DNA of 64,000 nucleotides from Kitasatospora sp. NBC_01250 (GCF_036226465.1 NZ_CP108476.1:434001-498000); one strand, 5' to 3'; numbered from the stretch's first letter, positions 23,909 through 33,298 are shown. Notes: generated from the sequence alone by a model not told the origin. Program-made: numbers and translations.

Positions 23909-25894
23909 ATGCCGCACCTCGCACCGCAGCCGACTCCCGAACCGACCGATCCGCTCACCGCCGACCTGGTGGTGGACGTTGCCGCCGCCGTGGCACCGGC
24001 CATCTCGCCGGACGGCCGCCTGGTCGCCCACGCAGTGGTCGCGAACGGCGGACGGGACGGGCGTCCGCACGGGTCCGTCCGGGTCACCGCCGCCGACGGC
24101 AGCACATCCCCGCGCAGGCTGACCGACGGCACGGCCCGCGACCTCGCCCCGAAGTGGGCGCCGGACTCGGCCGCCCTCTTCTTCACCTCCGACCGCGAGG
24201 AGCAGGGCACCGCCCAACTCCAGCGGATCCGCCTTCATGGCAGCGAGGACACCACCAAGGCCGAGGCCCTGACCAGTTGGCGCGGCGGCATCTCCGACCA
24301 CTGCCCGCTCCTCGACGGCCGCACCGTCGCCCTGCTCGCCGAGGACGAACCCACCGCCGAGGACGAACGCCGGGAGGCCGAGCGCGACGACGCCAAGGTC
24401 TGGGGCCGGCACCTTCCCGCCACCCGGCTGCGCCTGCTCGACCTGGAGACCGGCGCACTCCGCACCGTGGACGGCCTCGGCGACCGGCACGTGGTCGAGC
24501 TGGCCCAGCGGCCGGACGGCGGCCCGCTGGCGGTGCTGAGCTGGTCCAGCCCTGAGCTCGACCCGGGCGCCAGGACGGCGGAACTGCACCTGGTCGACCC
24601 GGGCTCGGCAGGCGTCCGCGACCTGGGTCCGGTCGGGGCCGAGGCTCAGTCCCCGGCCTGGTGGAACCAGAACGGTCTCTGGCATCTGGCCTACTTGGCA
24701 GTGACTCCTGCGCCCCTGGCAGAGCCTCCTGCGCACCTGATCGGCGGGCTCGCCGTGATCGACACCGTGCCGCCGCCGACCGGCCCGGCCGTCGAACACC
24801 GCAACCTCACCGTCGGCATGTCCGTCTGCCCGACCGAGCTGGTGCAGGTCGCGGACGGGCCCCCGCTCGCGCTGTGCGCCGACGGGCTGGACACCGCGCT
24901 GTACCGGCTCGACCCGGAGTCCCTGCGGTTCCACCAGGTGTCCGCCGTCCCCGGCATGCTCGCCGGGCTCACCGCGAGTCGCTCCGGGGAAACCGTCGCC
25001 CTGCTGGCGAGCACGGCGTACGAGCCCAAGAACGTCCATGCGGGACCCACCGGCGGACCATTGGTCCGGCTCAGCGACACCGCGCCGGAACTGCGCAGGA
25101 TCCGCTGGGGCGTCCAGCAGCGCCTCGGCTACCAGGCCGCCGACGGAATCCAGTTGGACGGCCTGCTGATCCTGCCGGCCGGCCGGACCAGGGACAACGG
25201 TCCCTTTCCGCTCGTCACCCTGGTCCATGGCGGCCCCTACTTCCGCCATGCCGACGAATTCACCCTCAATCCGGTCGATTGCGGCCAGTGGCTGGCGACC
25301 GCCGGGTACGCGGTCTTCCTGCCCAACCCCCGAGGCGGCTCGGGGCACGGCCACGCGTTCGCCGCCATGGTCGCGGGCGCGGTCGGCGGCGACGAGTGGA
25401 CCGACATTCTCAGCGGAATCGACCTGCTGGTGGCAGAGGGAGTCGCCGACCCCGAGCGCCTGGGAATCTCCGGGTGGAGCCACGGGGGCTTTGTCGCGGC
25501 CTGGGCGACGGCGCGTACGGACAGGTTCAGGGCCGCCATCATGGGTGCGGGCATCAGCGACTGGGGCATGCAGGCCGGGACCGGCGACTGGGGGATCCTC
25601 GACGCGGCGCTCGGCGGCAGCACCGGATGGGAGGGCCCGGGACCACACGTCCACGACCGGCACAGTCCAATCTCCTACGCCTCCAGGATCCGCACCCCGG
25701 TGCTGATCCTGCACGGCGAAGAGGACACCAATGTTCCGCTCGGCCAGGCGATCCACTTCCATCGCGCCCTGCGCCACTTCGGGGTCGAGCACGAGTTCGT
25801 CGTCTATCCCCGCGAGGGCCATGGGCTCGACGAGCGCGCCCATCAGCTCGACGCCCTCCGGCGAATCCGCGCCTGGTTCGACCGCTGGCTGTAG
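23909..25894 (+). CDS. Prolyl oligopeptidase-family S9 serine peptidase
   Basis: A 661-residue cytosolic-type peptidase with no signal peptide. The N-terminal 400 residues form a beta-propeller (blade starts PAISPDGRLVAHAV, DLAPKWAPDSAALFF) that gates access for short peptides. The C-terminal alpha/beta-hydrolase domain has HGGPYFRHADEF, PNPRGGSGHGHAF, the nucleophile in ISGWSHGGF near residue 524, Asp in HGEEDTNVP near 606 and His in EGHGLDE near 637. All triad residues are intact. It likely cleaves dipeptides or acyl groups from short peptides. The ATG at 23909 follows GAAAGG. Convergent with the vWA gene, with a hairpin between. Confidence 0.95.
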   Translation: MPHLAPQPTPEPTDPLTADLVVDVAAAVAPAISPDGRLVAHAVVANGGRDGRPHGSVRVTAADGSTSPRRLTDGTARDLAPKWAPDSAALFFTSDREEQGTAQLQRIRLHGSEDTTKAEALTSWRGGISDHCPLLDGRTVALLAEDEPTAEDERREAERDDAKVWGRHLPATRLRLLDLETGALRTVDGLGDRHVVELAQRPDGGPLAVLSWSSPELDPGARTAELHLVDPGSAGVRDLGPVGAEAQSPAWWNQNGLWHLAYLAVTPAPLAEPPAHLIGGLAVIDTVPPPTGPAVEHRNLTVGMSVCPTELVQVADGPPLALCADGLDTALYRLDPESLRFHQVSAVPGMLAGLTASRSGETVALLASTAYEPKNVHAGPTGGPLVRLSDTAPELRRIRWGVQQRLGYQAADGIQLDGLLILPAGRTRDNGPFPLVTLVHGGPYFRHADEFTLNPVDCGQWLATAGYAVFLPNPRGGSGHGHAFAAMVAGAVGGDEWTDILSGIDLLVAEGVADPERLGISGWSHGGFVAAWATARTDRFRAAIMGAGISDWGMQAGTGDWGILDAALGGSTGWEGPGPHVHDRHSPISYASRIRTPVLILHGEEDTNVPLGQAIHFHRALRHFGVEHEFVVYPREGHGLDERAHQLDALRRIRAWFDRWL

Positions 25895-25976
25895 GCCCGC
25901 GCCTGGCGTGTCCCGACGCGTGATCCGGCGCTTCAGCAACGCATCCGGCGTCGGCACAGGCTGCGCCGCCTGAAGA

Positions 25977-26004
25977 CCGCCCCCTTGGGACGCTCCGGGG
26001 GCGG
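25977..26004. terminator. Hairpin between convergent genes
   Basis: 8-bp perfect GC stem (CCGCCCCC at 25977-25984, complement 25997-26004) with a 12-nt loop between the S9 peptidase (ends 25894) and the vWA gene (ends 26030). Likely bidirectional. Confidence 0.75.
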
Positions 26005-26029
26005 CCGCGCGGGCAGCACCAGCTCTCGG

Positions 26030-27121
26030 CTACAGCAGGACGAGCAGCTTGGTGTCCGGCACCAGCTTGCGGTTGACGGAGGTCGACTGGACGAACACCG
26101 TGTACGCCGGATTGTCGCCCGGCTTCACCGTGACCTCCGACTCCGGCAGGCCGAGGAGCCGGCGGGCGGCCGGGCCCGAGAACACCCTGCCGGTCATCCG
26201 ACCGGTGGTCAGGTCCTTCTCCGCGACGGCGAGTTGCTTGCTGCCCTGGATCTTCTCGCGCTTGGACAGCTCGTAGAAGGCGCAGCCGGTCCGGTACGTG
26301 TGCCCGGCGCGGGTGACGAAATCGCGGATCGGCGACTGCTGGTCGACCGGGATCAGGATGTACGTGCCGGTGTCCAGGGCATCGAGATTGGCCTTCACCT
26401 CGGCCGTGCTCAGATCCTGCCCCATGGCGAACAGGTTCTTGGTGCCGCGCACGCCCTTCTCCCGGCCGCGCAGGAAACTCGTGGCCGCCGCCTTGACGGT
26501 GCCGATGGCCTCCTCGACGCCCTTGCTGGAGTCCGCGTCCCAGATCGCGATGTTGCCCGCCGGGAATCCGTACTCCTGAGCGGTGCGCTTGGCCAGGGAG
26601 TTCGGGACCAGGATCGCCGAGGTCCAGTGGTCGGGGAGACTGTCCATGGCGCCCTTGATGCGGCCTATCCACGTGCGCAGGACGCTGGTGCCCCGGTTGC
26701 CGGCCATCCGGATGTGCATCTGGCCGCTCTCCGAGAAACCGGACGCGTTCTCCTCGCCGTCGGTGACGACGACCTGGAGGAAGGAGTGCTCCCCGTACTC
26801 CTCCCAGATGTTCTTCAGGTCGTCGATGGATTTCACGGCGGCCTCGATCAGCGCCGTCGCACCATTGTTGACCTCGTAAAGGCCGCGCAGCGACGGCAGG
26901 TGCTTGACGTCCATGTCCCAGACCAGATTCTTGACCTCGTGGTCGAATGCGTAGAGGCTGATGCGGGTCTCGTGGCCGAGCCGGTCGGACTCCTCCTGAA
27001 GGCCCTTCACGAACTCGTCCACCACGCGAATGAGCTGCGATTCGTGACGGTGCATCGAGCCGGAATTGTCGACCACGAGCGAGACGTGGTTGACCTTGTG
27101 CTTGATCCTCTTCGCAGACAT
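26030..27121 (-). CDS. von Willebrand factor A-domain protein
   Basis: A 363-residue soluble protein. The metal-ion-dependent adhesion site is intact: VVDNSGSMH (residues 16-24, D-x-S-x-S) and later VVVTDGEENAS near residue 125. The middle has an unusual long conserved segment (RTWIGRIKGAMDSLP, GFPAGNIAIWD). The C-terminal third (SKREKIQGSKQLAVAEKDL and VKPGDNPAYTVFVQS) has no recognised domain. There is no signal peptide, so it acts inside the cell, possibly as part of a chaperone-like or stress complex. AAAGGGG precedes the ATG. No MoxR ATPase gene is adjacent, which is unusual for such proteins. Confidence 0.88.
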   Translation of the reverse strand: MSAKRIKHKVNHVSLVVDNSGSMHRHESQLIRVVDEFVKGLQEESDRLGHETRISLYAFDHEVKNLVWDMDVKHLPSLRGLYEVNNGATALIEAAVKSIDDLKNIWEEYGEHSFLQVVVTDGEENASGFSESGQMHIRMAGNRGTSVLRTWIGRIKGAMDSLPDHWTSAILVPNSLAKRTAQEYGFPAGNIAIWDADSSKGVEEAIGTVKAAATSFLRGREKGVRGTKNLFAMGQDLSTAEVKANLDALDTGTYILIPVDQQSPIRDFVTRAGHTYRTGCAFYELSKREKIQGSKQLAVAEKDLTTGRMTGRVFSGPAARRLLGLPESEVTVKPGDNPAYTVFVQSTSVNRKLVPDTKLLVLL

Positions 27122-27503
27122 GGTTGTACCCCTTTTCCCAACGCACTTTTCGACGCCTTTCCGGCGCCCCCTCCGACGTTGGTTCCACACTATGGTGGGG
27201 CACTGACAGCGCGTTCCGACCCGGGATTCCCCGGCGCCGACCACCCGTCAATTCCCCTTTCCGTGACGGTGGTGGGACCTGGCACCAGCCACCCCGGCCC
27301 GGGCCCCAGCCCCACCCCCCGGCCCCAGCTCCGGCCCGAGCCCCGGCGCGCGCCGGCGGTGCATCGCCCACGCCACCGCCGGCGCGGCCGATTGTCCGCC
27401 GCCGGCCGGGGTAATCAACCCCCTTGGCGCGAGCGGCGCGGTCGTCGGCCACCCGCGCCCCGGGGCCGTGACCGTCGCGGCCCGCTCCGACGGAAGGCTT
27501 CCG
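27122..27503. other. Intergenic region between divergent genes
   Basis: About 380 bp between the vWA and SCO6745-family genes. A locally AT-richer patch at 27166-27200 (ACGTTGGTTCCACACTATGG) may be the vWA promoter. The stretch 27290-27420 is very C-rich. No gene is supported. Confidence 0.4.
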
Positions 27504-28358
27504 ATGTCCGAGGTTGTGCACCCCGCCCGCGCCCTGTGGTGGCTGTTCGAGCCGATCCACGCCGTGACCTACTTCACGCCCGAGGGCCGCGAGGCCTTCG
27601 AGTCCGCCGGTCTGCGCGGCTTCTGGCGCGGCTACTTCGCAGGACGCTCCGCTCCCCTGGGCCCGGTGGACGCGCCACCGGTGATCGCCGCGTTCTTCAA
27701 CTTCGCCCCGGTCATGGTCGAACGGGCACTGCCCGCGATCTGGGAGTCGGTGGACCCGGACACCGCCCTCAAGGCCCGGCTGTCGGGCTCGACGGCGGCG
27801 CTGGAGCGGCTCCTGGAGACGGTCGACCCGGAGTCCATCGAGCGCTCGGTCGACCTGCTGGAGCGCGCGCTCGACCAACTCGACTGCGGCGGGCGGGTAC
27901 TGGCCGCCGCCAACGCGGCCCTGCCACGCCCGGACGGCCACCTCGCCCGGCTGTGGCACGCCACCACGGTGCTGCGCGAGCACCGGGGCGACGGCCACGT
28001 GGCGGCGCTGGTGGCCGAGGGCCTCGACGGCTGCGAGGCCCTGGTCGTGCGCTGTTCGCTCGACATCCCGCGCGAGACGCTCCAGCCGATCAGGGGCTGG
28101 AGCGACGAGGAGTGGGAGGCCGCCACGGCACGGCTGGTCGAGCGCGGGTGGCTGAACCCCGACGGCACGATCAGTGCCCAGGGCCGGGCCCGGCACGCCA
28201 CCCTGGAGGCCGCCACCGACCTCTGCGCCTCCCGCATCTGGGCCGGCTTCCAGCGACGGGAACTGGACCAACTCGCCGCCGCGCTGCGCCCGATCGCCAC
28301 CCGCTGCCGGGCCGAACTCCCCTCGGTCAACCCGATCGGCCTGCCGACCACCGGGTGA
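27504..28358 (+). CDS. SCO6745-family protein
   Basis: A 284-residue all-helical protein of the actinobacterial SCO6745 family, whose function is not known. It starts with HPARALWWLFEPIHAVTYF, followed by GLRGFWRGYFAGRSAPLG and the long helices around GDGHVAALVAEGLDGCEALV. The C-terminal half resembles winged-helix proteins (WSDEEWEAATARLVERGWL, then DGTISAQGRARHATLE). GGAAGG lies six bases before the ATG at 27504; an earlier in-frame GTG would add 12 unlike residues. Followed by a gene-free 280 bp with short GC-rich repeats (28399-28434). Confidence 0.9.
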   Translation: MSEVVHPARALWWLFEPIHAVTYFTPEGREAFESAGLRGFWRGYFAGRSAPLGPVDAPPVIAAFFNFAPVMVERALPAIWESVDPDTALKARLSGSTAALERLLETVDPESIERSVDLLERALDQLDCGGRVLAAANAALPRPDGHLARLWHATTVLREHRGDGHVAALVAEGLDGCEALVVRCSLDIPRETLQPIRGWSDEEWEAATARLVERGWLNPDGTISAQGRARHATLEAATDLCASRIWAGFQRRELDQLAAALRPIATRCRAELPSVNPIGLPTTG

Positions 28359-28398
28359 CGTGACGGAACCCCCGACGGCCGCGGTCCGCCCGCAGCCC

Positions 28399-28434
28399 TC
28401 GGGGCGCTCGAGGCGCTCGGGGCGCTCGGGGCGC
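28399..28434. repeat. Short GGCGCTCGG tandem repeats
   Basis: Four adjacent copies of a 9-10-bp unit (GGGGCGCTC-type) followed at 28500-28519 by a perfect 20-bp palindrome CCCCGGCGGC/GCCGCCGGGG. Both lie between the SCO6745-family gene and the next acetyltransferase; the palindrome may act as a terminator. Confidence 0.6.
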
Positions 28435-28640
28435 GAGCATGTCCCCACGGCCGGGGCGGCGCCGGGATTCCCCGGCCGGCGGTGGGGGGTGCCGCCAGGC
28501 CCCGGCGGCGCCGCCGGGGCGGTGCCGGGCCGTGCTCGGTCGAGTGGCCTGCACACCGGGTTCCCGCCGGTCAGGGAGACGGCCGGCGGCAGCCGCGAAA
28601 AGCTGTTGCCTGCGGCAGCGGGCGGGTGAACCATGACGGG

Positions 28641-29402
28641 GTGTCGGATCTGCCTGAGCGCGTGACCGCCTTCCGCGCCGCCTTCGCCCGCCGTCAGGCC
28701 GCTGAACTCGTCGAGCTGTCCGGGGCCTTCGCGGTTCGCGACCCTGGCTTCTCCCGCTCTCAGGAGCACAACCAACTGATCGTCGAGGCCTCGGACGCCG
28801 ACCCGGCGGCGCTGCCGGGGCTGGCCGTGCAGGGCCTCGGGCCGCGTCGGCAGTACCGGATCACCGTGCTCGACGAGGCGTTCGGCACGCGAGCCACCCC
28901 GGTGCTGGCGGCCGCCGGCTACGAGCGGGACACCGAGCTGGTCATGGCCCGGGAGACGGCCGGCTGCGCGCTGCCCGCACGCGCCGCGCACCCGGTCGAG
29001 CTGGCCGAGCTGCGAGCGGCGGTGTTCCGCCAGCAGCAGGAGTGGACCCCGGACGAGGACCTCGCCCAGCAGCTCACCGAGCGCCGCACCGCCCGGCTGC
29101 GCGGCGCCGACACGGTGCTCTTCCTGGCCGCCCGGGCACCGGACGGCCAGATCGCGGCCTGGGCCGACCTCTACCTCGACCGGACCACCGGGCTGGCCCA
29201 GCTGGAGGACCTGGTCACGGCCACGCCGCACCGTGGACAGGGCCACGGTGACACCCTGCTCGCCACCGGCCTGGCGCTGGCCGCCGCTGCCGGGATCCCG
29301 CAGCTCTTCCTCCTCGCGGACGCGAACGACTGGCCGCGCGCGTGGTACGCCCGCCGCGGCTTCACCCGGCTCGGCCACAGCCACTCCTTCGTCAACCGCT
29401 GA
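28641..29402 (+). CDS. GNAT-family N-acetyltransferase
   Basis: A 253-residue two-part acetyltransferase. The first 110 residues are a degenerate GNAT-like half (VTAFRAAFARRQAAELVELS). The second half has AWADLYLDRTTGLAQLEDLV, then TATPHRGQGHGDTLLATGL with the acetyl-CoA motif (R-G-Q-G-H-G), and DWPRAWYARRGFTRLGHS. The start is taken as GTG at 28641; no ribosome-binding site is seen. The substrate is unknown. Confidence 0.85.
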   Translation: MSDLPERVTAFRAAFARRQAAELVELSGAFAVRDPGFSRSQEHNQLIVEASDADPAALPGLAVQGLGPRRQYRITVLDEAFGTRATPVLAAAGYERDTELVMARETAGCALPARAAHPVELAELRAAVFRQQQEWTPDEDLAQQLTERRTARLRGADTVLFLAARAPDGQIAAWADLYLDRTTGLAQLEDLVTATPHRGQGHGDTLLATGLALAAAAGIPQLFLLADANDWPRAWYARRGFTRLGHSHSFVNR

Positions 29403-29537
29403 CGGCGGGGACCGACCGATGACCGCCTGCTGACCCCCTATCCACCGATCGGTTGATGCAGGCATCCACCGGGCTGCGCCCCAACCCCAGCCGTACAGTC
29501 GATTCGGCACACCCGTGCCCACTGACACGCTCCTCGT

Positions 29538-30446
29538 ATGGCAATCATCGAGGTGGAGAACCTCGTCAAGCGCTACGACGACAGCACCGTGCTGAACGGG
29601 GTCGGCTTCGCCGTCGAGCCGGGCGAGATCTTCGGCATCCTGGGCCCCAACGGGGCCGGCAAGACCACGACCGTCGAGTGCATCGAGGGGTTGCGCAGCC
29701 CGGACGGCGGAGTCGTCCGGGTCTGCGGCATCGACCCGCAGCGCGACAACGGCGAGCTGCGGCAGGTGCTCGGCGCGCAGCTCCAGGAGAGCGAGCTGCC
29801 CGACAAGCTCAGGGTCGGGGAGGCGCTGGAGCTGTACAGCTCCTTCTACCGGCGCCCGGCGAACTGGCGGGAGCTGGTCGAGGTCCTGGACCTCACCAGC
29901 AAGCTCGGCACGCAGTTCCGGCGGCTGTCCGGCGGGCAGAAGCAGCGGCTGTCGATCGCGCTCGCGCTGGTCGGCAACCCGAAGGTGGCGGTGCTCGACG
30001 AGCTCACCACCGGCCTCGATCCGCAGGCGCGCCGCGACGTGTGGGGTCTCATCGAGCACATCCGCGACCGGGGCGTGACGATCCTGCTGGTCACACACTT
30101 CATGGAGGAGGCGGAACGGCTCTGCGACCGGCTGGCCGTGATCGACTCCGGCCGCGTCGTCGCGATCGACACCCCGGCCGGGCTGGTCTCCCGGGTCGAC
30201 GACCGGCAGCGGGTCCGGTTCCGGCCGTCCGGGCCGCTGGACCAGGCCCTGCTGACCGTGCTGCCCGAGGTCACCTGCGTCGAGCGGGCCGGCAGCCAGC
30301 TCGTCGTGACGGGCACGGGAGACCTGCTGCTCGCCGTGACCAGCGTGCTAGCCCGCCACCAGATCACCGCGGCCGACCTGCGGGTCGAGCAGACCTCGCT
30401 GGACGACGCGTTCGTCGCGCTCACCGGCCGCCCCATCGAGTCCTGA
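29538..30446 (+). CDS. ABC transporter ATP-binding protein (DrrA-like)
   Basis: A 302-residue ATPase. The Walker A is GPNGAGKTTT (residues 36-45), the signature is RLSGGQKQR, the Walker B is KVAVLDELTTGLD near residue 155, and the switch histidine is in LLVTHFMEEAE. The C-terminal extension ending LDDAFVALTGRP is of the DrrA/NodI drug-exporter type. It powers the membrane protein encoded 10 bp downstream. First of four genes, ABC ATPase, permease, histidine kinase and regulator, packed head to tail, so export is probably controlled by the system encoded with it. Confidence 0.96.
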   Translation: MAIIEVENLVKRYDDSTVLNGVGFAVEPGEIFGILGPNGAGKTTTVECIEGLRSPDGGVVRVCGIDPQRDNGELRQVLGAQLQESELPDKLRVGEALELYSSFYRRPANWRELVEVLDLTSKLGTQFRRLSGGQKQRLSIALALVGNPKVAVLDELTTGLDPQARRDVWGLIEHIRDRGVTILLVTHFMEEAERLCDRLAVIDSGRVVAIDTPAGLVSRVDDRQRVRFRPSGPLDQALLTVLPEVTCVERAGSQLVVTGTGDLLLAVTSVLARHQITAADLRVEQTSLDDAFVALTGRPIES

Positions 30447-30456
30447 GGAGTCCGCC

Positions 30457-31197
30457 ATGTCCCCCCTGCTCCGGCTCGCCGCGACCGAGACCCGACTGTT
30501 CCTCCGCGAGCCGATCGTGGTGTTCTTCGCGCTCGCGTTCGCCCCGATCCTGCTCGTCGTCCTCGGTTGCGTCCCGTCGATGCGGCAACCCAGCGCGGCC
30601 TTCGGCACCATGCGACCGATCGACGTGTACCTGCCGGTCATCGTCGCGATGGGCATCTCGCTGTTCGCGCTGAGCGGTCTGTCCCAGCTGTTCGCCACCT
30701 ACCGGGAGAAGGGCGTGCTACGGCGCATGCGGACCACTCCGGTCAGGCCGGGGGTCATGATCGGCGCGCAGCTGCTGATGGCCACCGTCCTGTCCACGGT
30801 GACGACGGTCGTCATGCTCGTCATCGGCCGGCTGGCGTTCGACGTGGGCCTGCCCCGGCAACTGCCGGGCTTCCTGGTCACCTTCCTGCTGGTGGCGCTG
30901 GCGATGTTCGCGATCGGTCTGCTCGTCGCCTCGCTCGCGCCGACCGGCAGGAGCGCCGGCGCGATCGGTTCCCTCGTGTTCTTCCCTCTCGTGTTCTTCG
31001 CCGGCCTCTGGCTGCCGCGCGCCAGGATGAACGACGCCCTGCGGACGATCAGCGACTTGACGCCGCTCGGCGCCGGCGTGCAATCATTGCAGGACACCAC
31101 CGCTGGTCACTGGCCGCAACTGCCGTACCTGGCCGTCCTGCTGGGGTGGACGATCGTGGCCGGCGGGCTGGCTGCACGATACTTCCGCTGGGAGTAG
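30457..31197 (+). CDS. ABC-2 type transporter permease
   Basis: A 246-residue membrane protein with six hydrophobic helices, the ABC-2 pattern. After an N-terminal amphipathic stretch (RLAATETRLFLREPI) come the helices and the conserved loop RMRTTPVRPGVMIGAQLLM, and later GRSAGAIGSLVFFPLVFFAG with GLWLPR, typical of DrrB-like exporters. GAGGAG precedes the ATG. Forms the pore with the ATPase upstream; the export substrate (drug or lipid) is unknown. Confidence 0.94.
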   Translation: MSPLLRLAATETRLFLREPIVVFFALAFAPILLVVLGCVPSMRQPSAAFGTMRPIDVYLPVIVAMGISLFALSGLSQLFATYREKGVLRRMRTTPVRPGVMIGAQLLMATVLSTVTTVVMLVIGRLAFDVGLPRQLPGFLVTFLLVALAMFAIGLLVASLAPTGRSAGAIGSLVFFPLVFFAGLWLPRARMNDALRTISDLTPLGAGVQSLQDTTAGHWPQLPYLAVLLGWTIVAGGLAARYFRWE

Positions 31198-31200
31198 CTG

Positions 31201-32502
31201 GTGAGCATCGAGGCCGAGCTGCGTGAGGAGTTCGACCGCTGGGAGCGCAAGGAGGCGGCGACCTTCAAGGTCCTGCCGTACGTCCTGCTGGCGATCAGCG
31301 TCACGATCACGCTGCTGCAGCTGATCCGGAGGACGCCGGAGCACTTCTCGACGGTGCTGGGGCTGTCGATCGCGGCCGCGCTCTGGATGCTCTGGTTCCA
31401 CCCGCTCCGCCCGGAGTGGCGCCGGAACCGCTCACCGGGCTCGGTGAGTTCACCGACGGGTCTGTACTACGCCGGACTGATGGCGCTGGCCGCAGGCCTG
31501 GTGGCGATCGCGCCCTGGTACGGCCTGTTCGCCTTCGTCGGCTACCCCCAGGCGTTCCAGCGTCTGACGGGCCGCCGGCGCTACGTCGGCGTCGCCGTCA
31601 CGGCGATGATCTCGGCGGTGGCCTTCATGGGCGGGGTGGCCGGGATCGACCACGCCCACCTGTGGTGGGCGTGGTTGGCCGTCGGCCTGATCTCCTCGCT
31701 GCTGGCCGGGGTGCTCTCCTACTTCGTCGAGATGGCCGACCACCGCAACGGCAAGCAGAAGCAGGCGCTCGTCGAGTTGCGCGAGGCCAACCTCAAGCTG
31801 GAGGCCGCATTGGCGGAGAACGCCGGCCTGCACGCCCAGCTGATGGTCCGGGCCCGCGAGGCCGGGGTGCTGGACGAGCGGCAGCGGATGGCACGGGAGA
31901 TCCACGACACGCTCGCCCAGGGCCTGGCCGGCATCCTCACCCAGCTGCAGGCCGGCGAGCAGGCGCTGGACGAGCCGTCAAGGTTGCACCGGCACATGAC
32001 GAACGCGACGAACCTGGCCCGCGAGAGCCTCGCCGAGGCCCGCCGGACGGTCCACGCGGTCGAGCCGACGGTGCTCGCCGAGGCCCGGCTCCCGGACGCG
32101 ATCGGCGAGGTGACCAGGCGCTGGTCGGCGCTCCACCGGATCGACGCCGTGCTGACCACCACCGGCGACGCCCGGCCGATGCACCCCGACATCGAGGTGG
32201 CGCTGCTGCGGACCGCGCAGGAGGCACTCGCCAACGTGGCCAAGCACGCGCGAGCCGGCCGGGTCGGCCTGACCCTGTCCTACATGGAGGACCTGGTCAC
32301 CCTCGACGTGCGGGACGACGGGGTGGGCTTCGAGCCGAACACCAAGCGGGCCAACGGTTCCACGAACGGGGGCTTCGGACTCGCCGGTATGCGGCAGCGG
32401 GTGCAGCGCCTCGCGGGGCGGTTGGCCGTCGAGTCGGAACCAGGGGGCGGCACGGCGATCTCAGCGACCGTACCGGCCATCCCCGCGGGAGGTGGGAATT
32501 GA
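31201..32502 (+). CDS. Sensor histidine kinase (HisKA_3)
   Basis: A 433-residue kinase with five or so N-terminal membrane helices (residues about 20-165), a coiled linker (ALVELREANLKLEAALAEN), the HisKA_3 box MAREIHDTLAQGLAGILTQ (His near residue 234), and an ATPase domain with ALANVAKHARAG, VRDDGVGFEP and GGFGLAGMRQRVQRLAG. The start is GTG at 31201, three bases after the permease stop. It probably detects an envelope signal and works with the regulator directly downstream. Confidence 0.95.
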   Translation: MSIEAELREEFDRWERKEAATFKVLPYVLLAISVTITLLQLIRRTPEHFSTVLGLSIAAALWMLWFHPLRPEWRRNRSPGSVSSPTGLYYAGLMALAAGLVAIAPWYGLFAFVGYPQAFQRLTGRRRYVGVAVTAMISAVAFMGGVAGIDHAHLWWAWLAVGLISSLLAGVLSYFVEMADHRNGKQKQALVELREANLKLEAALAENAGLHAQLMVRAREAGVLDERQRMAREIHDTLAQGLAGILTQLQAGEQALDEPSRLHRHMTNATNLARESLAEARRTVHAVEPTVLAEARLPDAIGEVTRRWSALHRIDAVLTTTGDARPMHPDIEVALLRTAQEALANVAKHARAGRVGLTLSYMEDLVTLDVRDDGVGFEPNTKRANGSTNGGFGLAGMRQRVQRLAGRLAVESEPGGGTAISATVPAIPAGGGN

Positions 32503-33128
32503 TCAGGCTGTTGATCGTCGATGATCACCCGGTGGTACGGGACGGGCTGCGGGGCATGTTCAGTGCCGACCCTCGCTTCGAGGTGCTCGGCGAGGCCGCT
32601 GACGGCGCGGAGGCTGTCGCCGCCGGGGAGCGCCTGCGGCCCGACGTGATCCTGATGGATCTGCGGATGCCGAGGACCGACGGGGTCGCCGCCATCAAGG
32701 AACTGGCAGAACGCGGTGTACCGGCGCGGGTGCTGGTCCTCACCACGTACGACACCGACAGCGATGTGGTGCCGGCCATCGAGGCGGGCGCCACCGGCTA
32801 CCTGCTGAAGGACGCGCCGAGGGAGGAGCTGTTCCGCGCGGTGGAGGCGGCCTCGCAGGGGCGGGCGGTGCTCTCCCCCACTGTCGCGACCCGCCTCATG
32901 GGGCAGCTGCGCAGGCCCGCCTCCGCGCCGCTGTCGCAGCGTGAGCTGGAGGTCCTCGGGCTGGTCGCCAGGGGCTCGACGAACCGCGAGGCGGCGCAGA
33001 AGCTGTTCATCAGCGAGGCGACGGTCAAGACGCACCTGCTGCACGTGTACGCGAAACTCGGCGTCAGCGACCGGGCGGCCGCCGTCGCCGCCGGGTTCTC
33101 CCGCGGCTACCTGACGGCATCGGGCTGA
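32499..33128 (+). CDS. NarL/LuxR-type response regulator with TTG start
   Basis: A 209-residue regulator. The receiver opens with LLIVDDHPVVRDGL, carries the phospho-Asp in VILMDLRMP (near residue 53), and the C-terminal helix-turn-helix is LSQRELEVLGLVARGSTNRE to ATVKTHLLHVYAKLG. The only sensible start is TTG at 32499, overlapping the kinase stop as TTGA, with GGGAGG nine bases before; no ATG or GTG is available in frame nearby. It probably controls the transporter operon it belongs to. Confidence 0.93.
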   Translation: MIRLLIVDDHPVVRDGLRGMFSADPRFEVLGEAADGAEAVAAGERLRPDVILMDLRMPRTDGVAAIKELAERGVPARVLVLTTYDTDSDVVPAIEAGATGYLLKDAPREELFRAVEAASQGRAVLSPTVATRLMGQLRRPASAPLSQRELEVLGLVARGSTNREAAQKLFISEATVKTHLLHVYAKLGVSDRAAAVAAGFSRGYLTASG

Positions 33129-33242
33129 CGGGCGGCCGCAGGTGGCTGCCTCGGTGGTCGGGCAGAGGCAGGCGGTGGGCGTCGGGACTCGGCGGCGCCG
33201 ATGCGAAGGTCGGGGTCCCGGACGCAGGCCTCCGTCGACGTG

Positions 33243-33272
33243 CGGTGTCCGGCCCGTGCGGGCCGGACACCG
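33243..33272. terminator. Strong hairpin terminator between convergent genes
   Basis: Perfect 13-bp stem (CGGTGTCCGGCCC at 33243-33255, complement 33260-33272) with a 4-nt loop, between the ABC/two-component operon and the convergent secreted-protein gene. Confidence 0.92.
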
Positions 33273-33298
33273 CGTGCGGGGGTGTCGGGTGGGGGGAA

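Noticed and set aside
28327..28554. Minus-strand frame with RAPRAPRAPRG repeats
   Set aside because: Arises from the GGCGCTCGG DNA repeats in an intergenic stretch; no start site or conserved content.
25554..30098. 1514-codon open frame on the minus strand across several genes
   Set aside because: Spans the S9, vWA, SCO6745 and acetyltransferase genes with no domain in this frame; typical of third-position GC bias.
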